A stretch of 36,102 nucleotides of DNA. It comes from Calothrix sp. HK-06 (GTDB taxonomy: Bacteria; Cyanobacteriota; Cyanobacteriia; Cyanobacteriales; Nostocaceae). Below the pieces are notes generated by a model. That model was given only the letters and a program-made list of their open reading frames with translations, was not told the origin of the DNA and did not search any database. Shown here in pieces: positions 24,873 to 33,204 of this stretch. Position 1 is the stretch's first letter, and every line of letters starts with the position of its first letter. A program made the position numbers and the translations under genes. The DNA lies in NCBI RefSeq assembly GCF_001904745.1, contig NZ_MRCD01000089.1, positions 1 to 36,102 of the forward strand, written 5' to 3'.

Positions 24873-24973
24873 GGGAAGACTGGGACTATGCAACCGCAAC
24901 GCCTAAATTTTGTCAGGATCGGAAGATAGCAGCAATACGGGATGCTTGTAGTAGGCGTAGACCCCGGTCCCCG
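24873..24973 (+). ncRNA. ffs: Signal recognition particle RNA, small bacterial type
   Basis: The SRP Alu-less hairpin is clear. The apical Ffh-binding loop is GTCAGGATCGGAAG...AGCAGC (about 24912-24932), and the outer stem pairs the 5' GGGAAGACTGGGACTATGC with the 3' GCGTAGACCCCGGTCCCC. It is about 100 nt, as in other cyanobacteria. It joins Ffh to target membrane and secreted proteins to the translocon. Confidence 0.95.
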
Positions 24974-25013
24974 AAAAAAAATTTTATATTAAATACAAAG
25001 ATAAAAGTCAGTA

Positions 25014-25409
25014 ATGGCTGGTTTTGGAGACTTAGTACAAAAAGCTTTTTATCTGGGTGTAGGACTAGCTTCTTACGCAGGTGAAAAAGCAGGTGGAAAA
25101 CTTTCAGAATTGCGATTGCAAGTTCAAAAGCTGGCAGATGAAATGGTAGCACGCGGCGAAATGACTACCGAAGAAGGTCGTCGCTTTGTGGAAGATATGA
25201 TGAAGCAAGCCCAGCAAGAACAGGCTTCTACAAAAGATTCGGGTACCTCGACAAATGAACCCCGGCGAATCGAAATTTTAGAAGAAGATGAAGAAGTGGC
25301 TCAAACTGCATCTTCTGCAAAAGAGTCGCCTGTGGAAGAAGTCGATAATCTACGTGACCAAGTTAAGCAAATGCAAGAGGAATTACGGCGTTTACAGCGT
25401 GAACAGTAA
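25014..25409 (+). CDS. Phasin-like coiled-coil protein
   Basis: A 131-residue protein. The first 70 residues (GFGDLVQKAFYLGVGLASYA and RGEMTTEEGRRFVEDMM) resemble the phasin / PhaF-like family of polyhydroxyalkanoate granule-associated proteins common in cyanobacteria. The middle is acidic and disordered (ILEEDEEVAQTA), and the C-terminus is a short coiled coil (NLRDQVKQMQEELRRLQREQ). A granule role is inferred from the family only; no PHA synthase is in the window. It starts 40 bp after the SRP RNA. Confidence 0.72.
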   Translation: MAGFGDLVQKAFYLGVGLASYAGEKAGGKLSELRLQVQKLADEMVARGEMTTEEGRRFVEDMMKQAQQEQASTKDSGTSTNEPRRIEILEEDEEVAQTASSAKESPVEEVDNLRDQVKQMQEELRRLQREQ

Positions 25410-25487
25410 ATTGTTCAAGATATTAAGTGTATTTTGATACAAATATTGGGTTGTAATCCTCATGCTCGAATTGAAAAGCAGTGTTGT

Positions 25488-25553
25488 AATAGTGTTGTAT
25501 TGGTGTTGAAATAGTCTGTAGAATTACTATTTAGACAAACAACACTATTTTTT
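25488..25553 (+). terminator. Possible terminator after the phasin-like gene
   Basis: AATAGTGTTGT (25488-25498) and ACAACACTATT (25539-25549) can pair, and a T-run (TTTTTT from 25548) follows. The 40-nt loop is long for an intrinsic terminator, so this is tentative. Confidence 0.35.
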
Positions 25554-25585
25554 CCGCTATTGAGTCGATGAGGACTTGAAATTCT

Positions 25586-25996
25586 ATGGAAAATTGGCAG
25601 AAAGACTTGTGGCAACTAATGGAAACACTGACTGACGAAGTAGAGCGTTTCTTTATAGGAATGACAGAAGTGGTAGATACATTTTTTGAATTTACTGAAG
25701 AGTTGAGTGAACAGGTACACAACAGTATCGCTACAGAGGTTGACCAGTATTTGCAAGATATTGTTGAACCGCTTTCAGAAATTTATTGGGAATTGGATGA
25801 TATACCGGGTGATAATTTTGACCCAGCGTTTCCATATTCAGTAGATGCAACAATAGAGAAAAATACAGCGTGTATAGGTTGTAAGCATTATCATGGGTAT
25901 GCGTATGGTGGTACTTTATTGGTTTGTGGGATGCATCCTAGTGGTGTAGAAGATTCAACTTGTCCTGATTGGGAACAAGAAGATGTTTATGAGTGA
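25586..25996 (+). CDS. Conserved cyanobacterial protein with C-terminal Cys cluster, unknown function
   Basis: A 136-residue acidic protein. The N-terminal 75 residues are helical and rich in Glu, Phe and Trp (ENWQKDLWQLMETLTDEVER). The C-terminal part has four cysteines in a pattern that could hold a metal: TACIGCKHYHGYAYGG, LLVCGMHP and STCPDWE. I recall similar short proteins in many cyanobacteria without an assigned role. No membrane segment or signal peptide. A GAGGAC ribosome site lies upstream. Confidence 0.75.
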   Translation: MENWQKDLWQLMETLTDEVERFFIGMTEVVDTFFEFTEELSEQVHNSIATEVDQYLQDIVEPLSEIYWELDDIPGDNFDPAFPYSVDATIEKNTACIGCKHYHGYAYGGTLLVCGMHPSGVEDSTCPDWEQEDVYE

Positions 25997-26040
25997 TGAG
26001 TGCTGAGTGCTGAGTGAGGAGTTGTGGGTTATGAGTTGTG
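25992..26040. repeat. Heptamer-like short tandem repeats (STRR type)
   Basis: A run of TGAGTGC, TGAGTGA and related 7-mers directly after the TGA stop of the Cys-cluster gene and before queF. Short tandemly repeated heptamers are a known mark of heterocystous cyanobacterial intergenic DNA. Confidence 0.65.
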
Positions 26041-26080
26041 TTTCGGTTATGATATTAAGTTAGGTTAAGCACTATTTAAT

Positions 26081-26506
26081 ATGAGCAACTCATTATCTGA
26101 AATGACAACACAGCCATCTCTTGAGGCGCCAACTCAAGAAGTAAAATATGGTGAGCGTGAAATTGCTGAGGGTCAGTTAATTACGTTCCCAAATCCGCGT
26201 GTAGGTAGACGGTATAATATTAATATTACTTTGCCGGAATTTACGTGTAAGTGTCCGTTTTCTGGCTATCCTGATTTTGCCACTATTTATATTAGCTATA
26301 TCCCTGATGCTAAGGTGGTGGAGTTGAAAGCGCTGAAACTCTATATAAATAGTTATCGTGATAGGTATATTTCTCACGAGGAGTCGGCAAATTTAATTCT
26401 TGATGATTTTGTTGCTGCTTGTGACCCTTTGGAGGTAACTGTTAAAGCTGATTTTACTCCACGTGGTAATGTTCATACGGTTGTTGAAGTTAAGCACGTT
26501 AAATAA
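26081..26506 (+). CDS. queF: NADPH-dependent 7-cyano-7-deazaguanine (preQ0) reductase
   Basis: A 141-residue protein of the small (unimodular) QueF type. The catalytic cysteine Cys58 lies in KCPFSGYPDFA with Asp65 after it, and the NADPH/substrate-binding signature ELKALKLYINSYRDRYISHE is intact. It reduces preQ0 to preQ1 in the synthesis of queuosine for tRNA. No preQ1 riboswitch was recognised upstream; that gap is filled by heptamer repeats. The gene is convergent with the LRV gene across a 28-bp palindrome. An internal ATG at 26102 is an alternative start. Confidence 0.95.
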   Translation: MSNSLSEMTTQPSLEAPTQEVKYGEREIAEGQLITFPNPRVGRRYNINITLPEFTCKCPFSGYPDFATIYISYIPDAKVVELKALKLYINSYRDRYISHEESANLILDDFVAACDPLEVTVKADFTPRGNVHTVVEVKHVK

Positions 26507-26509
26507 TTT

Positions 26510-26537
26510 GTAGAGACGTGATTAATCACGTCTCTAC
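26510..26537. repeat. Perfect 28-bp palindrome between convergent genes
   Basis: Arms GTAGAGACGTGATT (26510-26523) and AATCACGTCTCTAC (26524-26537). It begins 4 bp after the queF stop and contains the TAG stop of the minus-strand LRV gene. It is a likely bidirectional terminator and a member of a dispersed repeat family (9848, 29400). Confidence 0.85.
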
Positions 26538-29206
26538 GCATTCGCTTTTGCTGCTGCACGCACGATACGATTTGCGTCTTCTGTTAGGAGTTTGCGGATG
26601 TGTTGCGGTGTGTTGGGGTTTGTTGCTACTGCGTATCTTTCTAACCAGGATGATGAGCGATGGTGTTTTACTAGTAGGTCGCTTGGCGCCTGATGGTGTA
26701 GTAATATAAAAAAGTTTGAGAGCGATGGGTAAGAGGTCGTACTAATAAATTTTTCTATATATGGTTGGCATTGCTCTGGGTAATGTTGAATTAGAGATTT
26801 TACTGCTGCAAGGTGTGTTAGGTTATTTGATTTGGGGTTATTGGCAAGCATTTCTAGTACGTTTGCTGGAGTGTTGGAGTTTTTGGCAACTGCTAATTTT
26901 ACAGAGATATGTTCGTCTGTTGCTAACTTTTCTAACAAAGTGACGGGAGCGTTGCTTTTACTGCGATTTAATTTGTCTTGCTTTTCAGAAGTGTCAAAGA
27001 CAATCATTGCTGAATTTGCGTTAAGTGCTACAGCTTCTTTAATTGTTACCCATTGACTTTGTGCTTGTTCTATGAGTAGTTGACTTGATGCATTCAGATT
27101 TTGCACTGCTTGCCATTGCTGTAAAAACTCGGTGTGTGGATGATTTTTTGTTTCGAGTAACCCAACGAGTGCTGAAGATCGCACATCTTGGTTTTTATCC
27201 TGCAAGAGTTTTTCTTGCACGGATGGTGGTAGATTAGGATTTCGCGCTACTAACCGACGCAAGCGTACTGATTGACTTGATGCAAATTTTGATGCGATAG
27301 ATTCGGGTATATTTGGATGTCGTGCTAAGGCAATTTGTATTTCAAGTGTGTTGATTGTGGCACATTTTTCTAGAAGATAGGTAGGGATATCTGAGTGTGT
27401 CGTCATTTGCCGACATATATTTTGAATCGATAGTAAATATACTTGGTAGCTATCGCTTGGCGCCAGTTCAAGTAAAATTTCGATAGGGGTGTTAGGATTT
27501 GCGGCAATTGAAATATTGTCTTGGCAAGTTGAAGAATTGGAGTATAGGGTAAGTGACTTTGTTTGACGGAATATTATTGCCCTAGCTTTTACCCAATCGA
27601 CTTGATCTTTTTCTAACTGCGTTAACACATCATCAGGGGTGTTAGGATTTTCGGCAACTGCACACCGAACGTTATTATCTTCATCGGTTGCCAATTTTCT
27701 CAAAATCTCAATTGGGGTTTTAAGATTGTACGCTACATGTTGACGCACCATATATTCGCCATCGTTAGCTAACTGTGCTAGTAAGGTTTCTGATGCTAAG
27801 GAGCTTGCTGCAACATTATTACGAACGTAAAAATCTTTATCGTTTGCCAAATACGTTAGTAGTTCAATTGAAGTGTTGGGATTTTTAATTACTTCTACAC
27901 GTACATAACAATCTGCATCCCGTGCAAGTAGTTCTAAAATTGCTGGTGTCGCATTAGGGTGTTTGGCAATATCTTGACGTTGGTAGCATTTGTAATTGTT
28001 CAACATTCTTACTAAAAGCCATGCTGGAGTTATGGGGTTACGAACGACTGCATTACAAACTCCTAAGCGTTTATCTTCTATAAGTATTTCCAGCACTTCT
28101 GTAGGAACGCTTTTGTTACCAGCAACTGCCGCACGAACTTTCCACGATTTGTTATAGGCAAGTTTTACTAATATTTCGCGAGGAGTGTTTGGGTGAGATG
28201 CTACACCCGTTCGCGTATACTCCCAGTCACGTTTTACAATTTCGCTTAAAGTGGCGCCAGTAGTATCAGGATTTTGAATTGCGGCTTCGTAGTCGTAAAA
28301 TAATTTATAGATAGCATTTGGAGTACTGGGATTTTGAAAAACAGTTTGACGTACCCACGCATCATCATCACCCGCAAGCTGTTCTAGAAGATGAACGGGA
28401 GTATTTAAATTATTGGCAATTGCTACACGCATTTTTTTAGTCGCTGTTTTTGGTTTTAACAGCGCTTCGAGAATTTCTGCGGGAGTATCAGGGTTACGGG
28501 CTATTTGTACTAACGTATTACGATGTAATCCCATCAAGAAAGCTTGGGGAATAATGCCGAGTTGCCACAATCTATATTCAGAAACTTCATCGTGAAGGAT
28601 ATTATCTTTGACTAACTGGTGTTTTTGAACTACCGCAAAAGCTGCTTCTTGCCATCCAGCTTTCATTTCCCCTATCCAGTTGACATGTAACTTGGCGACA
28701 TTTGGCACTTGTGAAGTTAACCAGTTACTACCTGCTTCGTATATCAACTTACATAATTCATCTCTAGTTAGTTTAGGATTCATTGCCGCAGCAAACATTG
28801 TTTTCGGGCGCCTATAACTTAATGCCCACTGTAAATATGTATCTGGGATAACTTTTAATTTAAGTAAACTAGCTTGAGTATCTTCGGGTAATTCTTGAAA
28901 TAAATTCGGGTTTTCTAATAACAACAGTGAGAATACTGGATTTTCGAGCAACTCGTATGGAAATTCTATCCCTAATTGAAACAATATCTCTGTGGGAGTG
29001 TTGGGGTTATTAGCTACAGCTTTGCGCGTGTCATAATCTTTACTGGTGCTGAGTGAAAATAAAATTTCTGGAGTAGTGCATATGTTTGCAGCTATAACGC
29101 GCGTGAGTTCAGGGGCCATAGACGCTAACTCTTCCAAGCTTATATGTGATGTAGTTTCGCTAGCTGCTTCATGTACGAGTGCAAGCAAATTGGAAGAGTT
29201 TAGCAT
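26534..29206 (-). CDS. Large leucine-rich repeat variant (LRV) solenoid protein
   Basis: An 890-residue protein made mainly of LRV units of about 24 residues with the pattern NPNTPxxxLxxLAxDxxxxVRxAVA, more than 20 in number. The N-terminal 110 residues contain a block shared with the other LRV genes here (GIEFPYELLENPVFSLLLLE). LRV arrays form curved alpha/3-10 solenoids that bind proteins. Unlike the Azotobacter LRV protein, no N-terminal cysteine cluster for an iron-sulfur centre is seen. No signal peptide. A TTG at 29212 could start it, but the ATG at 29206 is preferred. Its stop lies within the palindrome shared with queF. Probable role: scaffold or recognition partner of the nearby MoxR/vWA pair, by inference from location. 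Confidence 0.82.
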   Translation of the reverse strand: MLNSSNLLALVHEAASETTSHISLEELASMAPELTRVIAANICTTPEILFSLSTSKDYDTRKAVANNPNTPTEILFQLGIEFPYELLENPVFSLLLLENPNLFQELPEDTQASLLKLKVIPDTYLQWALSYRRPKTMFAAAMNPKLTRDELCKLIYEAGSNWLTSQVPNVAKLHVNWIGEMKAGWQEAAFAVVQKHQLVKDNILHDEVSEYRLWQLGIIPQAFLMGLHRNTLVQIARNPDTPAEILEALLKPKTATKKMRVAIANNLNTPVHLLEQLAGDDDAWVRQTVFQNPSTPNAIYKLFYDYEAAIQNPDTTGATLSEIVKRDWEYTRTGVASHPNTPREILVKLAYNKSWKVRAAVAGNKSVPTEVLEILIEDKRLGVCNAVVRNPITPAWLLVRMLNNYKCYQRQDIAKHPNATPAILELLARDADCYVRVEVIKNPNTSIELLTYLANDKDFYVRNNVAASSLASETLLAQLANDGEYMVRQHVAYNLKTPIEILRKLATDEDNNVRCAVAENPNTPDDVLTQLEKDQVDWVKARAIIFRQTKSLTLYSNSSTCQDNISIAANPNTPIEILLELAPSDSYQVYLLSIQNICRQMTTHSDIPTYLLEKCATINTLEIQIALARHPNIPESIASKFASSQSVRLRRLVARNPNLPPSVQEKLLQDKNQDVRSSALVGLLETKNHPHTEFLQQWQAVQNLNASSQLLIEQAQSQWVTIKEAVALNANSAMIVFDTSEKQDKLNRSKSNAPVTLLEKLATDEHISVKLAVAKNSNTPANVLEMLANNPKSNNLTHLAAVKSLIQHYPEQCQPYIEKFISTTSYPSLSNFFILLHHQAPSDLLVKHHRSSSWLERYAVATNPNTPQHIRKLLTEDANRIVRAAAKANA

Positions 29207-29399
29207 AAACAAAAATCAAAAATAATATATAACAAAACCTGTGACTTTAAGTTGTCACATATTCATTCAAATCACCTTTGTATTTTTACGGAAATATAAT
29301 ATGTTGATAAATATCAAGAATATTAATCTCCGCAATATTACGACAAGTTATAAATAAATTAAGTTCCCAACGTCATTAGTTGGTTATATAATTATCAAT

Positions 29400-29427
29400 G
29401 TAGAGACTAAACATGTTTAGTCTCTAC
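29400..29427. repeat. Perfect 28-bp palindrome, GTAGAGACTAAACA arms
   Basis: GTAGAGACTAAACA (29400-29413) pairs with TGTTTAGTCTCTAC (29414-29427). The outer eight bases match the 26510 palindrome while the centre differs, so only the ends and the self-complementarity are conserved. Confidence 0.85.
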
Positions 29428-29440
29428 AGGGTGTTGGCTA

Positions 29441-29719
29441 TTATTTAAAATGAGAGTTAAAATGTTTCAGAATATTCTCTGATAATTGTATATAGTACAT
29501 GTCATCTTTATTTGGCGATATATTAATTAATGACAGTAGTCTCTGTGCCCATTTAAAACAAATAAAGCTGTCTTTACCTTTAATTAATAATTTTAAAATC
29601 TCTATAGTCACATTTGGATGAGTAACAACATAACGACATACATAAAACTTGCCATCAGTAGCTATATTTTTGAGTATATAGCTAGGTGTCGAAGGATGAT
29701 TGGAACTATCTAGAGTCAT
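29441..29719 (-). CDS. Short LRV-repeat protein or LRV gene fragment
   Basis: A 92-residue frame with two or three degenerate LRV units (SNHPSTPSYILKNIATDGKF, VVTHPNVTIEILKLLIKGKD) and a diverged tail. It is far shorter than the neighbouring LRV genes, lacks the shared N-terminal block, and has no clear ribosome site before the ATG at 29719. It may be a remnant of a larger gene or a small independent protein. It lies 88 bp after the 331-residue LRV gene. Confidence 0.5.
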   Translation of the reverse strand: MTLDSSNHPSTPSYILKNIATDGKFYVCRYVVTHPNVTIEILKLLIKGKDSFICFKWAQRLLSLINISPNKDDMYYIQLSENILKHFNSHFK

Positions 29720-29806
29720 ATAACACACCAATTCGACTTGATTATTTTAAATTTTTCTCATGAAAACCAAAAGATATTCTAATAAATTTTAATTGCTAAA
29801 TAAATA

Positions 29807-30802
29807 TTAAAATTGATTTTCGTCATAATCAAAGTAGTAATAGTCAGAACGTTCTTTAAGTGTCCAAGCGGCTATAAAACAAATCGTTTCGTTTTCATCT
29901 TGAGCAAGTTTTGTCAAAGTTTTACGACTAGATTTAGAATTTTTAGCTACGGCAGTACGCACGCAAATTTCTTTATCTTGTGCTAGCTGCATTAATAAGC
30001 TTTGGGGTGTGTTGGAATTGCACGCTACAGCAATACGTATATTTGTGTCTTGATGATTAACTGCCCATTCTAAAAATGATTCGGGTAGTTTATATTCTTG
30101 AATTATACTAGTCTCATGTTTAATTAACTTTTCAAGTAATTTGTTAACTAAATGTTGCGGAGTATTAGGATTTTTTGCGGCGCCAAACCGTACTATACCG
30201 TTACTATCTTGAATTAATTTTTCTAGTACATTGCTAGGTGTTTTAGTGTGTGTTGCTACTTTACTACGAATTTCGTAGCATTTGTCGGTTGCTAACTTTA
30301 ATAGCGCACATTTGGGAGTATTTGGATTTTCTGCAACGGCAAGACGAACTTTTTTACTTTTGTCTTCTGCTAGCTTTTGTAAAGTATTAGTGTTGGTGCG
30401 ATGATTTTCGGCAACGTTACCGCGTACATCTATACTTGTATCTTTTGCAAGCTGCTCTAAAAATGATGGATGCGTGTTTTCATTGCTTGCGATAGTTTTA
30501 CGAATTCCTTCATCTGAACAATTTACTGCCCATTCAATAAATAAGGGTGGTAATGCATCTTCGTTGAATATATATGGGTTATTTTGATATAAGTATCTGA
30601 AAAAATCAGGGTTTTCGAGCAAAATTAACTCAATTACAGGATTATTTAGAACTTGATGCGGAAATTCGATAAATAATTCTATAAGTAAATCTGGTGGTGT
30701 ATTCGGGTTGCTAGCAACGAGTTTACGAATTGCTCCGTTATAAGTGTCCGCTAGTTTTCTAAGTTCCTCAGAAGAGGTAGTAGCATTAATAGCTTGTTTC
30801 AT
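29807..30802 (-). CDS. LRV solenoid protein
   Basis: A 331-residue protein with about nine LRV units (NPNTPKCALLKLATDK, KNPNTPQHLVNKLLEK and others) after an N-terminal block. That block contains FIEFPHQVLNNPVIELILLE, shared with the 890-residue LRV protein and with the pseudogene at 33205-34906. The unit beginning PESFLEWAVNHQD repeats an earlier PPLFIEWAVNCSD unit, suggesting internal duplication of a larger module. The C-terminus ends in a Tyr/Asp-rich tail (YYYFDYDENQF). No catalytic domain. It lies about 200 bp downstream of the vWA/peptidase gene on the same strand, separated by an AGAAACC-type hairpin. Confidence 0.82.
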   Translation of the reverse strand: MKQAINATTSSEELRKLADTYNGAIRKLVASNPNTPPDLLIELFIEFPHQVLNNPVIELILLENPDFFRYLYQNNPYIFNEDALPPLFIEWAVNCSDEGIRKTIASNENTHPSFLEQLAKDTSIDVRGNVAENHRTNTNTLQKLAEDKSKKVRLAVAENPNTPKCALLKLATDKCYEIRSKVATHTKTPSNVLEKLIQDSNGIVRFGAAKNPNTPQHLVNKLLEKLIKHETSIIQEYKLPESFLEWAVNHQDTNIRIAVACNSNTPQSLLMQLAQDKEICVRTAVAKNSKSSRKTLTKLAQDENETICFIAAWTLKERSDYYYFDYDENQF

Positions 30803-30933
30803 TTTGATGAGTAATAATTAAGGGTTTGCTTGGTCTTACCCTTTATTATTCCCAAGAATTTTAATAATAATTAAACTCCCGACAAGTTTTACAAAGTCGA
30901 GAATATAATTTCATCAAATTTTCATCAACCCAA

Positions 30934-30999
30934 AGAAACTGGGTTTCTAGGCAAAATCGTCGTTTTTATTACAGATATGTATAAAGAAACCCGGTTTCT
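30934..30999. repeat. AGAAACC-type element after the vWA/peptidase gene
   Basis: Arms AGAAACTGGGTTTCT (30934-30948) and AGAAACCCGGTTTCT (30985-30999). The core holds AAATCGTCGTTTTTATTACA, similar to the core at 4640-4670. It ends 2 bp from the stop of the minus-strand gene at 31002, so it probably acts as its terminator. Confidence 0.8.
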
Positions 31000-31001
31000 A
31001 A

Positions 31002-32168
31002 CTAAGCTGACAATAAACGAACGCTTTCGCCAAAGGGAAATTGTTCTAAATTCATTCCACCTGGTGTGACTACCCATAATACTGGTAGTTGAGGCGCCTC
31101 AGTAGGGAAACAACCATATCCATCAGTTAGATAGACGCATACCGCTTGTGCCTGTCCGTCCCAACGTTCGGATACTTTGTCAAAAAATGGTATAAATGAC
31201 GTACCTCCTCCTCCCTGCGGTTTTGGAAAAGCACTGTCAGGATTAAGTTCGTAGGGGCCATAAGCATCAGCATCGACGTAATATAATTCGCACTTGAGGT
31301 GAGGGTAAGAGCGCAAGATACCACTAACTTCGCTTAAAAATAACTTCAGTTCTTGACCACCAATTGAACCACTAGTATCAATTGCAACGTAAACTATAAC
31401 AGACTCACCTTGTAGTGCTTCTAAATATAGTCCACGTCCAACAAACCTACGGTCAAAACCAGTAAAATCATTTGGTGTCTGAACTAAATAACGCCATAAA
31501 TACGAGCGCCAGTCTATTTGTGGTGTTGTAGCGTTCATTAATTCGCGCTCAATACCTGCGGGTATTGTGCCTTGTTTTGATGACCGAGCAATTACTGCTG
31601 CTTGTTGTAGCGCATTACGCCAATGTGCTTCTAGTGCTGCTTTACGCGCGCTAGACATACTATCGTTTTCGTCACCTTCTTCTGAACCTTCTCCTAAACC
31701 TTCAAGTAAATCACTTAGCCCATCACCACCAGCAGCTTCCCACATCTTCTTATACTTTTCTGCGTCTTTGGAAAGAATTTCGTATATTTCCTCAACGCTA
31801 AGGTGTTCTAACTTCTGGTCACGTAAACCACCTGCTGGTAGTTCAAAATAACCTTGCTGCATAATAATACCGTTAATAACAATGTCAGCAGCAAAGTTCC
31901 ATAATATAGCATCGCGCACACCTCGACGCGGTACATGGAGTAATGCAGCGTGCAATACCTCGTGTAGCAAGACTCCATCAAGTTGCGCTGGTGGTAAAGC
32001 CAGAAAAAATTCAGGATTGTAAAATATATCTTTACCGTCAGTTGCAGCAGTTTGATAATGGGGAGCATTAATAAAGCGCGCGAACAATGCTAAAGTGGCA
32101 AAAAACGGTGACTTAGTTCGCAACCGAATAAGTGAGGCGCTAATAAGTTTTTGAATGTCTTGTGTCAT
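31002..32168 (-). CDS. vWA-like protein with N-terminal HExxH metallopeptidase domain (DUF2201 type)
   Basis: A 388-residue cytoplasmic protein of the COG3864-like family. The N-terminal half has a zincin signature LLHEVLHAALLH with His69, Glu70, His73 and a further His78 (HExxHxxxxH). The middle is acidic and flexible (GLGEGSEEGDEND). The C-terminal half is a vWA-like domain with an apparent MIDAS start IDTSGSIGGQ and VYLTDGYG. Families like this are usually encoded beside MoxR AAA+ ATPases, as here: the MoxR gene is 12 bp upstream. Whether the zinc site is proteolytically active is not known. The two probably form an ATPase-driven remodelling or maturation complex. Confidence 0.88.
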   Translation of the reverse strand: MTQDIQKLISASLIRLRTKSPFFATLALFARFINAPHYQTAATDGKDIFYNPEFFLALPPAQLDGVLLHEVLHAALLHVPRRGVRDAILWNFAADIVINGIIMQQGYFELPAGGLRDQKLEHLSVEEIYEILSKDAEKYKKMWEAAGGDGLSDLLEGLGEGSEEGDENDSMSSARKAALEAHWRNALQQAAVIARSSKQGTIPAGIERELMNATTPQIDWRSYLWRYLVQTPNDFTGFDRRFVGRGLYLEALQGESVIVYVAIDTSGSIGGQELKLFLSEVSGILRSYPHLKCELYYVDADAYGPYELNPDSAFPKPQGGGGTSFIPFFDKVSERWDGQAQAVCVYLTDGYGCFPTEAPQLPVLWVVTPGGMNLEQFPFGESVRLLSA

Positions 32169-32180
32169 AAAATATAAGAT

Positions 32181-33191
32181 TTAGGACTTGCTCATGCCAA
32201 TTAACTGGTAATATTCCTGAATAAATTTCTGTAAATCGTTGTCTTCTTTAGCTAAAGTCGCAAAAACACCCATATGTCCTTTACTACGCATCATTGGTAG
32301 CAAGTCAGCTATGAAAAACTGTACCCACTCGGTTGTCGCTTTATTACTCAGCCATTTATAAGCGTTATACCCTTGTTTTGCATCTGCTGCGCGTACTGTT
32401 AAACCAATAGCTGTTGCATACCGTGCGCTTGGTTCTTTAGGAAAAGCTATTTTACTACCTTTACCTTCAAGAATAGGCGCCAAGCTTGGTAAAGTTTGGT
32501 AAACTTCCAAATAAGCCATAAATTCAGCAGTTGCACCCTTGCCAACAGCAGGTGAAGTATCAAGTTCGGCATAATGTAAATGACTTGCCATTTCCCAGGA
32601 ACGTGGAGTTGGGAAAGCTGGTTGCTGAGGGTCAATTTTGTGTAGCAGTGTAGAGCGGAACGACAGAAACGCAATAATCTGCTCGTGTATACCTTTTTCT
32701 AATGCGTAGGCTTTAAAGCTATCAAAATCTACTTCCACTTCCAAATGTAAAAATCTATTTGCTAACGGCGCCGGCATATCAAATACTGCTGCACGGTCTT
32801 CTTTACGGTTTCCAGCAGCCCAAATAAACCATCCTTCTGGTACCGTATAACTACCAACTCGACGGTCTAAAATTAATTGCTGTGCCACACCTTGCATAGC
32901 TGGAGGCGCCATATTTAGTTCATCCAGAAAAAAGATACCTTTACCATCACGAGGTAAAAATTCCGGTGGAAACCACTTAGAAATTCCATCTTCTGCAACA
33001 GGTAGTCCACGTAAATCAGTAGGCGCCAGTTGTGACAAACGCACATCAACAAAATCAATTTCGTGTTCTCGTGTAAGTTGCCCGACAATGCTAGATTTAC
33101 CAATACCTGGAGGGCCCCAAATCATGGTGCTGATTTGTAGATTTTTGGCAACCAAGCTATTTAAATATGTTTTGAGTTGGCTAGGGGTCAT
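32181..33191 (-). CDS. MoxR-type AAA+ ATPase
   Basis: A 336-residue AAA+ protein with Walker A GPPGIGKS (residues 26-33), Walker B GIFFLDE (85-91) and NMAPPAMQGVAQQLILDRRV (the following helix), a sensor-1-like WAAGNR, and the PAPLANRF arginine-finger region. MoxR ATPases act as chaperones that insert metals or remodel partner complexes together with vWA proteins. The next gene, 12 bp downstream, encodes such a partner. It begins 13 bp after the end of a decayed LRV gene, so an intact LRV protein was probably once the first product of this operon. Confidence 0.92.
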   Translation of the reverse strand: MTPSQLKTYLNSLVAKNLQISTMIWGPPGIGKSSIVGQLTREHEIDFVDVRLSQLAPTDLRGLPVAEDGISKWFPPEFLPRDGKGIFFLDELNMAPPAMQGVAQQLILDRRVGSYTVPEGWFIWAAGNRKEDRAAVFDMPAPLANRFLHLEVEVDFDSFKAYALEKGIHEQIIAFLSFRSTLLHKIDPQQPAFPTPRSWEMASHLHYAELDTSPAVGKGATAEFMAYLEVYQTLPSLAPILEGKGSKIAFPKEPSARYATAIGLTVRAADAKQGYNAYKWLSNKATTEWVQFFIADLLPMMRSKGHMGVFATLAKEDNDLQKFIQEYYQLIGMSKS

Positions 33192-33204
33192 ATGTTAATT
33201 TCAG

